Source: Qipengyuania xiapuensis (lineage in GTDB: Bacteria; Pseudomonadota; Alphaproteobacteria; Sphingomonadales; Sphingomonadaceae). From it: a DNA stretch of 64,000 nt. The notes beneath the pieces were generated by a model that saw only the letters and a program-made list of their open reading frames with translations, was not told the DNA's origin and searched no databases. The DNA lies in NCBI RefSeq assembly GCF_019711395.1, contig NZ_JAIGNL010000001.1, positions 124,001 to 188,000 of the forward strand, read 5' to 3'. Made by a program: the position numbers and the translations under genes. Positions within the stretch are counted from its first letter, which is position 1. Each line of letters begins with the position of its first letter. This document shows, piece by piece, positions 43,804 to 52,544 of this stretch.

Positions 43804-44796
43804 CTAGCGCGCTTCGCGGCGCGCCAGCTCGTCCGTAAGTTCCTGCCGGAAATGGCTGCGCCAGTCGGCCTCGCCGCGGCTCCAGCCATGCTGCGCGATC
43901 TTCGCCCGTAGCGTGACGATCTCGCCCTCGATAAACTCGACGCGCTCGTCCCAGCCGTCATGCGTGCGCTTGCGCAGCAGCCCGCCGCCATGTTTCGGAC
44001 CCCACGCCTGCATCCAGCGCACCGCGCCGCGCGGGTCATAGCCGGCATTCCAGAGGAGCCAGGGCATGATCCGGTCGGCATCGCGTTCGGACAGGCGGGT
44101 CAGCGTGCGCTTGCGGCCGGTTTCCTCGAAGGTGACGAGGTGGCCGAGGATATTGTGCGCCAGCTCGTGGGCGACCGAGGCGGCAAAGGCGTCGTCGTCC
44201 TCATAGGCGAAGGGCGGCCACTTGCGGCCCATTGCCACGCGCTTGCCGTCGGCCCACGCCACATCGGAGGAATCGAGCACTTCGAAACGCGATGCGCAGG
44301 CTGGTGCCGTGGGTATCGACAGGCGGATAAGGTCGCTGCCGGGGCGCGCGACAAGGAGGTCGAGCGTCCCGTCTCCTCCCTCGCTGGCGATGGCGCCGAG
44401 CAGCGTCACCCCGCGCTGCCAGCCCTCCTTCGTCGGAGGCCAGGTCGTCTCGACCATGCGCCCGCCGATCGCGAGGATGGTATCGTCCACCCGCAGTCCG
44501 GCAGCTTCGGCCGGAGAGCCCGGCACGACCGCCTGCACCCCGATATCGCCGCGCAGTCCGAGGTGGGTGCGCACTGCCTTGGCCTCGCCGTAAGAGGCGG
44601 CATCGTGGATCGCGAAGCCGCTCGCCGGAACGGTATCCTCGCAGAAAGGCGCATTGCCGAGCGCGAGCCGGTATCCGGCGGTGTAGAGCCTGCCCTCGAG
44701 GCGCTGGAATTCGCGCAAGGGATCTTCTTCGGCCGCTGCCGGTGACAGCGGCACGAAGGCCAGCGCTGCGATCAGGAGGGCGAAAGGCCTTATCAA
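43804..44796 (-). CDS. PDZ-containing M48-like metalloprotease, periplasmic
   Basis: A 330-residue exported protein (signal LLIAALAFVPLSPAAA). Residues about 78-160 read as a PDZ domain: GDIGVQAVVPGSPAEAAGLRVDDTILAIGG. The zinc motif HELAHNILGH lies at 210-219, with a downstream RLSERDADRIM giving the third ligand expected in M48-like gluzincins. It starts at TTG, overlapping the upstream DsbA-like stop as TTGA. It is likely to act on periplasmic proteins. The unusual order PDZ-then-protease differs from DegP-type proteins. Confidence 0.82.
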   Translation of the reverse strand: MIRPFALLIAALAFVPLSPAAAEEDPLREFQRLEGRLYTAGYRLALGNAPFCEDTVPASGFAIHDAASYGEAKAVRTHLGLRGDIGVQAVVPGSPAEAAGLRVDDTILAIGGRMVETTWPPTKEGWQRGVTLLGAIASEGGDGTLDLLVARPGSDLIRLSIPTAPACASRFEVLDSSDVAWADGKRVAMGRKWPPFAYEDDDAFAASVAHELAHNILGHLVTFEETGRKRTLTRLSERDADRIMPWLLWNAGYDPRGAVRWMQAWGPKHGGGLLRKRTHDGWDERVEFIEGEIVTLRAKIAQHGWSRGEADWRSHFRQELTDELARREAR

Positions 44797-45479
44797 GACG
44801 CCTCGTTGTTCACCGCTGCATTGAGCTCGGCAAAGCCGACCGCGCCTTCGAAGGCGGCATTGCCGGCAATCCAGCTCGGCGTGCCGGTGAAGCCCAGCTG
44901 GCGGGCGTAGGCTTCGTTGCGTGCCAGCTCGGCGGTAGCAGCATCGGAGGATCCGAAGGCCTGTGCGGCCTCCATGTCCATCCCCGCGCTACGGGCGGCG
45001 GCGGCAATGCTTTCGGCCGTGGGCGGGCCGCTGGCGAACATGGCGTGATAGAATGCGTCGAACTTGCCCTGGTTCGCAGCGGCAAGTGCCATGCGCGATG
45101 CGGCCTCGCTGCCCTGGAAGATCGGCCATTCGCGGATCACCACGCGCAGCTCGGGGTCTTCGGCGATCAGGCGGTCGACGTCGGCGACGCTCGCGCGGCA
45201 GTATCCGCATGCGTAATCGGTGAATTTGACCAGCGTGCGCGAACCATTCGGGTTACCCAAAATGGCCCCGGGGAAGGGCTCTCGCACCTCGTCACCCACC
45301 GAAGCGAGCCGGTTCTCGGCCTCCTGCGCCTGGTAGGCGCGCGCCATTTCCGGAAGGATTTCAGGGTTTTCGATCAGGTAATCGCGGGTCATCGAATTAC
45401 CGACACCGGTGAGCGACCAGATTGCCGCACCGGCAAATCCGCCGAGCACCGCGATGACCACGGTCAGGAGGTGTTTCAT
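44793..45479 (-). CDS. DsbA-family thiol:disulfide oxidoreductase
   Basis: A 228-residue exported thioredoxin-fold protein with an N-terminal signal/anchor (HLLTVVIAVLGGFAGAAIWSL). The active site is CGYC (91-94) in VKFTDYACGYCRAS, and the cis-Pro loop is LGFTGTPSWIAGN. The layout, with an extra N-terminal helical region (EILPEMARAYQAQEAE), fits the ScsC/DsbG-like or BdbD/COG1651 group. It acts in the periplasm on disulfides. GAGGGG precedes the ATG. It is flanked by two M48-type protease genes on the same strand. Confidence 0.88.
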   Translation of the reverse strand: MKHLLTVVIAVLGGFAGAAIWSLTGVGNSMTRDYLIENPEILPEMARAYQAQEAENRLASVGDEVREPFPGAILGNPNGSRTLVKFTDYACGYCRASVADVDRLIAEDPELRVVIREWPIFQGSEAASRMALAAANQGKFDAFYHAMFASGPPTAESIAAAARSAGMDMEAAQAFGSSDAATAELARNEAYARQLGFTGTPSWIAGNAAFEGAVGFAELNAAVNNEAS

Positions 45480-45500
45480 CTGCTTGCCCCTCGTAAAAAC

Positions 45501-46892
45501 CTAGCGCCGACCGCGTTCGTTGACGCAATTGCGCCCGTTCTGCAGTTCGCACTGCTGTTCCATCAGCGCGCGCGCTTCCATGACGATATCCTGCGCGCGC
45601 AGCCAGTCCGCCGAACCATAGGGCAGCGCGGCCTCTGCGGCCTGTGCGCTGCGAAGCGCCAGCGGGTACTGGCGGTTCATCACCTGCTGCTCTGCGCTCG
45701 CCAGCCGTGCGCGCGGCATATCGCCCCTTGCCGCATAGACTACGCCAAGCTGGTACCAGGCAAAGGGGTTGTACCGGTCGCGTCCCACGGCGGCACGCAG
45801 CACGCCTTCTGCTTCCTCGTAATTGTCCTTGTCCTCGGTCGCGATGAGCGCGTGTCCCAGCAGGGAGGCGATCAGCGGTTCGGCAAGCGTAAGCTCGGTT
45901 GCGCGGCGCAGCGGCGCAATGGCCTCTTCCGGGCGGCCCGATTCGAGCAGCACCTGCCCCTTCAGCTCGAGGAAATAGGGATCTTCGGGATCGCGGGCGA
46001 TCAGCGTATCGGCAGCCTCGAGCGCGCGGTCGACACGCGCTTCCTTGTGATAGGCATAGGCGCGCGCCAGCAGGGCGGGCGTCGACTGATCGGTTTCCGG
46101 ATAGTCGCGCAAGGTCGCCTCGGGCTTGGCGATATAGCCCTGCAGTTTCGCCTTCACGCGCTGGAAGCGGCGCTCCCAGTCGGGATCGAGCGGTGCGTCC
46201 CACGCCGGATCGCGCTCGTAGGTTTCGCGCAGCTTCGAGATACGGTCACCCGAGAGCGGGTGGGTGCGATAGAAGCCCGCCTCGTCGTTCTGGCTGATGC
46301 CGTAGCGCATTTCCTGGTTCAGCAGCTTGCCGAAGAAGGCGAGCGAACCGCGGCCCGTAATCCCGGCGCGCGAGAGATATTCGGCCCCTGCGGCATCGGC
46401 GCTGGCTTCCTGCGTGCGGCTGAAGGCGAGGAACTTGCCGATCGCCGCCTGCTGGCCTGCCATGATCAGGCCCAGCGCGGCATCGCCTGCGCCAGCCAGC
46501 GCTGCTCCGATACCGGCAAGCATCGAGAGGAGCGTGATCTGCGTGGCTGCGCCATAACCTTCGCGGATGCGGATGATGTGCCCGCCGGTAATGTGGCCGA
46601 GTTCGTGTGCGATCACGCCCTGCACTTCGTTCGCGGTGTCCGCCGCGTCGATCAGGCCGGAATGGATATAGACCACCTGCCCGCCCGCCACGAAGGCGTT
46701 GATCGAGGGATCGTTGATCAGCACGACCTCGACATTGCCCGGCGCAAGGCCCGAGGCCTCGACGAGCGGATCGGCGATGTCCTGGAGGAAGGCCTCGGTC
46801 TCCGCGTCGCGCAGGATGGATTGCGCGGCAAGCGGCTGCCCGACGAAGGTCGCGAGGGCGATGAAGGCGAGAAAATGGGCAAAGAGGCGCAT
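45501..46892 (-). CDS. BepA-like M48 metalloprotease with TPR domain
   Basis: A 463-residue exported protein (signal FIALATFVGQPLAAQ). The M48 domain has IAHELGHITGGHI (HELGH at 96-100) and, further on, EASADAAGAEYL with the third zinc ligand. After about residue 230 the chain becomes TPR-like (PALLARAYAYHKEARVDRALEAADTLIARDP, then more helices to the end). This architecture matches BepA/YfgC, an outer-membrane assembly protease and chaperone. It starts at 46892, where the signal peptide begins; a longer frame upstream lacks one. It lies 21 nt upstream of the DsbA-like gene. Confidence 0.9.
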   Translation of the reverse strand: MRLFAHFLAFIALATFVGQPLAAQSILRDAETEAFLQDIADPLVEASGLAPGNVEVVLINDPSINAFVAGGQVVYIHSGLIDAADTANEVQGVIAHELGHITGGHIIRIREGYGAATQITLLSMLAGIGAALAGAGDAALGLIMAGQQAAIGKFLAFSRTQEASADAAGAEYLSRAGITGRGSLAFFGKLLNQEMRYGISQNDEAGFYRTHPLSGDRISKLRETYERDPAWDAPLDPDWERRFQRVKAKLQGYIAKPEATLRDYPETDQSTPALLARAYAYHKEARVDRALEAADTLIARDPEDPYFLELKGQVLLESGRPEEAIAPLRRATELTLAEPLIASLLGHALIATEDKDNYEEAEGVLRAAVGRDRYNPFAWYQLGVVYAARGDMPRARLASAEQQVMNRQYPLALRSAQAAEAALPYGSADWLRAQDIVMEARALMEQQCELQNGRNCVNERGRR

Positions 46893-46903
46893 CGGCGGCC
46901 AGC

Positions 46904-47830
46904 CTAAGGGGTTTGCGGCTGAACCGGAACTGAAACCTTTGCCTTGTCGCGCAGGAAAGCGATTACACGGTTGCGCACGGTCGGATCGCGTCGCCACGGA
47001 TTTGCGAGGGCAAGGAGCGGCGCATTGTGGTCGCCATCGGGGAGGAACAGCGTCTCCGCCTGGCCTCCGGCATCTGCCATCGCAGCGGCAAGAGCGCGCG
47101 AATTGCGTGGTTTTACCAGCGTATCCTGTTCCCCGTGCACCAGAAGCAGCGGCGGCGCATCGGCGCGGGCGTGGTTGACCGGCTGGCTCTCCTCACCGGC
47201 GCCGACAGACCCGAATGTCGCCTCTGTCGAAGCCGAATCGTAGGGGTAGAAATCATAGGGGCCGGCAAGGCCGATCACGCCCCTCACCGCGCCCGAAGGC
47301 ACACCGGCCGTTTCGAGCCACCGCGGCTCGAGCGCGACCTGCGCGACGTTGTAGGCTCCTGCCGAATGCCCGCCGAGGAAGATCCGCTCAGGGTCCCCGC
47401 CGTGTTCAGCAATGTTCTGGTGCACCCATGCGACCGCTGCCGCCGTATCCTCGAGCATGGCGGGATAGCGCCCGCGCTCACCCAGCCGGTATCCGCCGAG
47501 GACGACGATGAAGCCCTCTTCTGCAAAACTGCGCGCGGCAAAGCCGTAATGCTGCGGATCGCCATGCGCCCAGCTGCCGCCATGGAAGAACACGAGTACC
47601 GGCAGCGGCCCTTCCGTCTTGCCCGCGCGGTGGACGAGCACGCGTTGCTGCGGGTCGGCACCGGTGCTGGCCTCGTGGACCTGCGCCACCGAATTCGACG
47701 GGCCCACGATCCGGTCGACCGTGTCGAGCACCGCATGCGGATTGTTGCGTAGCGCAAGCGTCAGCCCGCCGTAGCCGGCGATGATGAGGACAATGATCGA
47801 ACCTGCAATCAACATGATCCTGCGCCTCAC
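46904..47830 (-). CDS. Alpha/beta hydrolase (esterase/lipase type)
   Basis: A 308-residue protein with an N-terminal hydrophobic anchor (IMLIAGSIIVLIIAGYGGLTLAL). The hydrolase core shows the oxyanion motif VLVFFHGGSWAHGD (HGG at 83-85), the nucleophile GGHSAGAY (Ser156), an acid candidate in LVHGEQDTLV and a late His in LPDGDHNAPL. It is probably an ester hydrolase of the BD-FAE/HSL-like type. The GTG start overlaps the App1-like gene stop (GTGA). Confidence 0.86.
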   Translation of the reverse strand: MRRRIMLIAGSIIVLIIAGYGGLTLALRNNPHAVLDTVDRIVGPSNSVAQVHEASTGADPQQRVLVHRAGKTEGPLPVLVFFHGGSWAHGDPQHYGFAARSFAEEGFIVVLGGYRLGERGRYPAMLEDTAAAVAWVHQNIAEHGGDPERIFLGGHSAGAYNVAQVALEPRWLETAGVPSGAVRGVIGLAGPYDFYPYDSASTEATFGSVGAGEESQPVNHARADAPPLLLVHGEQDTLVKPRNSRALAAAMADAGGQAETLFLPDGDHNAPLLALANPWRRDPTVRNRVIAFLRDKAKVSVPVQPQTP

Positions 47831-48942
47831 GCCGTCGCCTTCTCTTCTTCGGTTTCACCATGGCCGACCGACTTGACGACCGCGTCGGCCTCCTCGTCTT
47901 CGAGCAATCCGATCGAGGACAGGAACTTGCGTCCCTCCTCATAGCCTTCGCCGAGCCATAGCGGAATGTCCGCGGCCTCGAGGGCGGCCTTGGCGGCGAC
48001 TTCCTCGGGGCTCATTTCCTCGCCCACCTTGCGGATGAACACGGCGCGGATGCGGTCGGGGTTCTCGACCGCGATGGCGGAAAAGGCGGTGAGATCGCCC
48101 TGCGAATCGTCACCGAGGAGCGCGAACTTGATCTCGGGATAGGTCGCGAGGATGCCCATGATCGCGGCCTTCTTGTGCGCGCCGTGGCTCGACGATCCGA
48201 AAGTGGCCCGGTTGAGCCCCCAGTCGCGCAGGCTGATCGGCCCCAATGGCAATCCGCGTCCGCGCATGTAGGTGACGAGATAGGAGAACAGGTTCCAGGG
48301 GCTGGAGGACACGTAGAAGAACGGGCGGCGCGATGCGGGCAGGTGGTCGCCCGCATGGCCTTCGCCCTCGGGTAGGCCGGCATTGCCGCCGAGCGCATTG
48401 TAGAACATGTCGGCGCCGGGCACGAGGATGCGCTCTTCGGGCATCTGCATCAGCACGCGGCGCCAGTTGCGCAGCACCGCGCGGAAATCGCCGGTGATGC
48501 CGGTCTCGATGATGGTGTCGTCGATATCGGAGATCATGGCGAGAGCGGTGTGCTTGCCGGGCGCGAGCACATGGCCGTCGCCGCATTGCTTGCCCTCGCC
48601 GTTCTCCCAGTGGAAGGTCACCACTTCCCACTCGGTATTCTCGGCATAGGGCCAGTCGCCTTCGAGGGGCACGTCGAAATGGACGAAGCCTTCCTTGTCG
48701 GTAACGCCTTTGTGCCGCTGCGTTTTGCCCGATGGCGAGACCAGCTCGAGCTCGACCGCGAGATCCTTGACCTCGTGGCTGGCGAACTGGCCCATCATCG
48801 TGCGCATTGCGCGCCATTTCCCGCGCTTCTCGAAATTGTCCACGCGCGAGCGCAGGGCCCTGGCGGTGATGAACAGCCGTTCCTCGTTGCGATAGCCGAA
48901 ATAGGGCTGGATGCGGATCGGCGCGGAGGGGAAAAAGGGCAT
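47827..48942 (-). CDS. App1-family phosphatase (DUF2183)
   Basis: A 371-residue protein of the family typified by yeast phosphatidate phosphatase App1. The catalytic motif of the HAD-like core is ISDIDDTIIETGITGDF (Asp139 and Asp141 of DxDxT). It is followed by FFYVSSSPWNLFSYLVTYM and FALLGDDSQGDLTAFSAIA, the later HAD motifs. The N-terminal part is beta-rich (IQPYFGYRNEERLFITARAL). It may dephosphorylate phosphatidate or a related lipid. The start at 48942 is preferred over a GTG twelve codons upstream. It is coupled to the hydrolase gene. Confidence 0.87.
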   Translation of the reverse strand: MPFFPSAPIRIQPYFGYRNEERLFITARALRSRVDNFEKRGKWRAMRTMMGQFASHEVKDLAVELELVSPSGKTQRHKGVTDKEGFVHFDVPLEGDWPYAENTEWEVVTFHWENGEGKQCGDGHVLAPGKHTALAMISDIDDTIIETGITGDFRAVLRNWRRVLMQMPEERILVPGADMFYNALGGNAGLPEGEGHAGDHLPASRRPFFYVSSSPWNLFSYLVTYMRGRGLPLGPISLRDWGLNRATFGSSSHGAHKKAAIMGILATYPEIKFALLGDDSQGDLTAFSAIAVENPDRIRAVFIRKVGEEMSPEEVAAKAALEAADIPLWLGEGYEEGRKFLSSIGLLEDEEADAVVKSVGHGETEEEKATA

Positions 48943-48999
48943 GGGCCCGGTCGCTAGCGCGCCGGGCCCCGATACCACAAGGCTTTTGTCCTAAAGGGC

Positions 49000-51213
49000 T
49001 TAGCGGCCGAGCAGCTTGCGCGCGGCATTGCCCACCAGCGCCTGCTCCTGCGGGACTTCGCCCAGCACGGTCAGCTCGCCGTTTTCGCCCCGGCGCACCA
49101 TGACGAGTGCGAATTCCGGACCGCGGATCGAGAGATCGCGAAGGTCGCGCGCTTCGAGTTCACGCAGCTGTTCGGCGAGTGCATCGATGCTGTCCGAAGC
49201 TTCCTGCGTGACCGCGGCATTGCCTTCATGGCGCAGGTAGGAGGCGAGATCGTAGGCGAGGCGAACGGCTTCGTAGAGCGCCTTGCTCTTGTCGCCGCCT
49301 TCGACTGCGGCCGGCTGTGCGAGCTGGCTTGCCACTTCGAGGCTCTGCTCGAGCTCGGCCGCGCTGATCGGCTGCGGGCCGACATTGGCAGGCTCTTCGG
49401 CGACCGGTTCATCGAAGACCGGCTCTTCGGCCTCGGCTTCCTCGACGATGGCTTCGACCACCTCGTCTTCTTCGGCCACCTCTTCAACGGCAGGCTCTTC
49501 CGCGAAATCGGGCGCTTCGAGGACGATTTCCGGTGCCTCGAGGACGATCTCCGGCTCGCTCTCGGCAAGCTCTTCCTCGAATGCGGCTTCCTCGCCGAAT
49601 TCCTCGATCGCCTCGTAGGCGTCTTCCTCGATGAATTCCTCGGTCAGCTCGAACGGTTCTTCCTCGGCCTCGACGGCTTCGGCTTCCACGAAGTCGGCGT
49701 GCTCGTCGGAGACTGCTTCCACCTCGTGAACGGCTTCGAGTTCGTCCTCGCCAGCCACTGCTGCGAAGACTTCTTCCTCGGGCTGCTCTTCGGCAAGCTC
49801 TTCGTAGGCTTCCTCGGCGAGTTCCTCGGCGGCCGGTTCGGCTTCGGCCTCGAACTCGGCGACTTCTTCCTCGGCAACTTCGGGGGCTTCGAACTCCGCT
49901 TCCACCGGCTCTTCGGCGAATTCCTCTTCGACTTCTTCCGCGACGGGCTCGAAGGCCTCGGCTTCTTCGAGGACCGGCTCGGCGTAGTCTTCCGCGAATG
50001 CCTCTTCCTCGGCCACTGCCTCCGGTGCCGGCTCCGCGGCGAAGTCTTCGTCTGCCTCTTCGGCAGCGAAATAGGTCTCGTCCACGCTGTCGAGGCTTTC
50101 CGCTTCCCCGGCGGTCTCGTCCTCGCCTTCCTCGCCATGGAGGTCGAGCGACTTCTTGACCCGCGCCTGCGGGTTCACGAGCGAGAGCAGGCGGCTGTTG
50201 AGGTCGATATCGGCGAGCGGGTTGATCACCTCGTCAACGTCGTCTTCCTCGTAATCCTCGTCATCCCACTCGGGCAGGCCGTAGTCGGCTGCAGTCATCG
50301 GGCTGTTGTAGCCATCCTCGCCCTCGCCGGATTCCGCATCGCCGGCAGGTGCGCCGCCGATCGGGTTGCCCAGTGCGTCGACGCCGCGGCCCTTGGAGCC
50401 GGGCGCTGCGAGCGGGGCGAGAGCGGAGGCTTCTTCCGCTTCCTCGAAGGCCTCGGTTTCGAACGGAGCCTGTTCTTCGAACGGGGCCGCTTCTTCGACC
50501 GGAGCTTCGAAAGCAGCCGGGGCAAGGCTCGGTGCTTCTTCGGGATCGGAAAGCTGCAGCGGGTTGCGCTTGCGCAGCGGCGCCGGGTTCGGCGCCTCGG
50601 CGACGGGCGCTACGGCCTCTTCTTCCAGCGCATCGTCGATCTGCTGGAGCAGCGCATCGGCCGTCTCGGCGTCGGCAACTTCCTTCCAGTTGATCACGGC
50701 ATAGACGAAGTCGAGCGTTTCGCAGTCGCTCGAATAGGGCAGCAGGATGCCGCGGTAGAGAACGGTCGCGCCCTTGGCGTTGACGAATTCGGCTTCGAAA
50801 CCGGTCGGCGCCTGTTCGGACACGACCTTGAGGTAATTGTCGGCGATCTGACTGAGCAGCGAATCCTGCGGGACCTCGGACAGGTCCTCGATATCCTCGT
50901 AGAGGCCGCATTCGCGCGAAAGCTTGTCGCCGATGAACTGGATCGTGGGCGTTGACGAACCGGTCGAGAAATCGAGCAGGACCGAGTGCGGGCCGAAATC
51001 GCCGAGGAATTCGGGTTCGAGATCCTCGATTGCCGGCAGGCGGTTGTCGCCCAACAGGCTCGCCCAGTGGTTGTAGGCGCGCACCTGCATGCGGCGCTCG
51101 TCCTGGCCCACCGGCGAGGGTGGAGGGTTCGAGTGCGAGTCGCTGTCGTCGACGAAATCGTCGAAAGAATCGTGACCGTCGAACGAATCGAATGCGCCGC
51201 CAAGCCTGTCCAT
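49000..51213 (-). CDS. PAS-like protein with very long acidic repeat region
   Basis: A 737-residue protein in three parts. Residues about 40-180 look like a PAS-type sensor module: RAYNHWASLLGDNRLPAIEDLEPEFLGDFGPHSVLLDF, then GFEAEFVNAKGATVLYRGILLPYSSDCETLDFVYAVINW. From about 190 to 640 the chain is dominated by Glu, Ala, Pro and Val, in imperfect EEA/FAE/EPV repeats with very few basic residues. A helical C-terminal part (AELEQSLEVASQLAQPAAVEGGDKSKALYEAVRLAYDLASYL, then LREL and ARKLLGR) closes the protein. No membrane segment is evident. A family for the whole protein is not recognised. Confidence 0.7.
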   Translation of the reverse strand: MDRLGGAFDSFDGHDSFDDFVDDSDSHSNPPPSPVGQDERRMQVRAYNHWASLLGDNRLPAIEDLEPEFLGDFGPHSVLLDFSTGSSTPTIQFIGDKLSRECGLYEDIEDLSEVPQDSLLSQIADNYLKVVSEQAPTGFEAEFVNAKGATVLYRGILLPYSSDCETLDFVYAVINWKEVADAETADALLQQIDDALEEEAVAPVAEAPNPAPLRKRNPLQLSDPEEAPSLAPAAFEAPVEEAAPFEEQAPFETEAFEEAEEASALAPLAAPGSKGRGVDALGNPIGGAPAGDAESGEGEDGYNSPMTAADYGLPEWDDEDYEEDDVDEVINPLADIDLNSRLLSLVNPQARVKKSLDLHGEEGEDETAGEAESLDSVDETYFAAEEADEDFAAEPAPEAVAEEEAFAEDYAEPVLEEAEAFEPVAEEVEEEFAEEPVEAEFEAPEVAEEEVAEFEAEAEPAAEELAEEAYEELAEEQPEEEVFAAVAGEDELEAVHEVEAVSDEHADFVEAEAVEAEEEPFELTEEFIEEDAYEAIEEFGEEAAFEEELAESEPEIVLEAPEIVLEAPDFAEEPAVEEVAEEDEVVEAIVEEAEAEEPVFDEPVAEEPANVGPQPISAAELEQSLEVASQLAQPAAVEGGDKSKALYEAVRLAYDLASYLRHEGNAAVTQEASDSIDALAEQLRELEARDLRDLSIRGPEFALVMVRRGENGELTVLGEVPQEQALVGNAARKLLGR

Positions 51214-51317
51214 AGGTGCAATTGCCCTTCGAAATACGAGTTTCGTTATTCAGGCAAACCTATGGGGGAGCTGTAGTAAAATTAGGGTTAAGGATAATGC
51301 CCCGGTGGCGCGGGCCC

Positions 51318-51779
51318 CTAGAGCATGTAGCGCATCTTGATCGTCAGCGACTGGTCTTGCGTGCCCATTTCGAACACCGCGTCGGAGAACTTGGGCGGGC
51401 CCATGCGGACCTTGGCATCGCGCGAGAAGCCGAAGCCTTCCTTCGGCATCATCCCCAGCGCGCGGTCGGCCTTGCCGTTCTCGTTCTCGTCATGGAGCAG
51501 CGCGATCGCATAGTGGCCGGGCTTCACGCCGTCGAAGGTCAGCGTGACGGTCCCGTCGCTTGCCGCGACCGTGGCCGCATGCGCACCGGCAACGCCGCGG
51601 CAACGCGGGAAGGTCTTCTCCTGCGTGGTCATGCAGGCGCGCACCACGCCGTCGGCATTGCGCAGATTGGTGATCGTCACCGTGATGCTCGCTCCTTCCG
51701 CCAAGGCCTTCGCCGGAGCAGGAGCAGGCGCGCCCGCGCCAAGGGCGAGGGCGATCGCAGGCAAGGCGACCACGCGCAT
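51318..51779 (-). CDS. DUF2141 family exported protein
   Basis: A 153-residue protein with a signal peptide (ALPAIALALGAGAPAPAPAKA). The DUF2141 pattern is clear: SITVTITNLRNADGVVRACM, TFDGVKPGHYAIALLHDENENGKADRALGMMPKEGFGFS and a beta-rich end (QSLTIKMRYML). The family has a small beta-sandwich fold and no known function. Its start overlaps the sterol-desaturase-like gene stop by one base (TGATG), so the two are coupled. A second DUF2141 protein lies at 55747-56244. Confidence 0.84.
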   Translation of the reverse strand: MRVVALPAIALALGAGAPAPAPAKALAEGASITVTITNLRNADGVVRACMTTQEKTFPRCRGVAGAHAATVAASDGTVTLTFDGVKPGHYAIALLHDENENGKADRALGMMPKEGFGFSRDAKVRMGPPKFSDAVFEMGTQDQSLTIKMRYML

Positions 51780-52495
51780 CACGCGTTGGGGCTCAAGCCC
51801 TTGTCGGTCCCGCAGAGCCGGTCCCAGAAGCGGAAATATAGGCCGTAATTGCATCGATACTCTTCATGATGTCGCTGGTGGTGGCTGGCGGTTATCAGCC
51901 ATCCCCCTAACCGCGAGTGAACCAGCGCGCGGGGAAACATTTCCCAGCCCATGTGATTGGTGACGCCCATGATCGTCATCACCAGCAGGACAAGCCCGAG
52001 CATGGCGACGTGGATCGGCACGAGGAAGACGAGGACGGGGATGACGATCGCACCCGTGATCGCTTCCCAGGGGTGGAAGCTCATCGCTGCCCATGCGGTG
52101 GGCGGGCGGCTCGCGTGGTGGACGGCGTGCATCGCGCGGAACCAGGCCGGGCGGTGCATCAGCCGGTGCGTCCAGTAGAACCACGTGTCGTGGAGGACGA
52201 GGTAGATCAGCGGCGCGAGAGGCAGGTACCACAAGGGCATCGCGTCCCACTGGGTGTAGATGCGGGTCCAGCCATGCTCCTGCCAGCCCCATGCGACGAT
52301 CCCCGCGGGCACGCCGTAGATGGCCGCGGAGGCGAGCGACCAGCCGATCTCGCGGCGGATCTGCGGGCCGAGCTCGGCATGGTAGCCGGGCCGCTTCCTG
52401 CCCGTGACCAGCGCGAAAATGCCCGAGGAGGCGAGGTAACGCAGCGCGACGATCGCGGTCATCGCGGCAGCTGAGAGGAAGATCGCGGTCCACAT
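51779..52495 (-). CDS. Sterol desaturase / fatty acid hydroxylase family protein
   Basis: A 238-residue membrane protein of the diiron fatty acid hydroxylase superfamily. Several hydrophobic helices carry the His clusters HDTWFYWTHRLMH, FRAMHAVHHAS and ITASHHQRHHEEY, which provide the eight ligands of the metal site. It inserts a hydroxyl or double bond into a lipid or carotenoid substrate; the substrate cannot be named here. The ATG at 52495 gives the hydrophobic start MWTAIFLSAAAMTAIVALRY. It is coupled to the DUF2141 gene. Confidence 0.87.
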   Translation of the reverse strand: MWTAIFLSAAAMTAIVALRYLASSGIFALVTGRKRPGYHAELGPQIRREIGWSLASAAIYGVPAGIVAWGWQEHGWTRIYTQWDAMPLWYLPLAPLIYLVLHDTWFYWTHRLMHRPAWFRAMHAVHHASRPPTAWAAMSFHPWEAITGAIVIPVLVFLVPIHVAMLGLVLLVMTIMGVTNHMGWEMFPRALVHSRLGGWLITASHHQRHHEEYRCNYGLYFRFWDRLCGTDKGLSPNA

Positions 52496-52544
52496 GGCTA
52501 CAGCGAGCCTATGGCGCACGCAGGCGCGCGGCAACAGCGCAGTG

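Noticed and set aside
49228-50955. A 575-codon open frame rich in Phe, Leu and Gly
   Set aside because: It is the antisense image of the acidic Glu/Ala repeat region; GAA/GAG codons read backwards give Phe and Leu.
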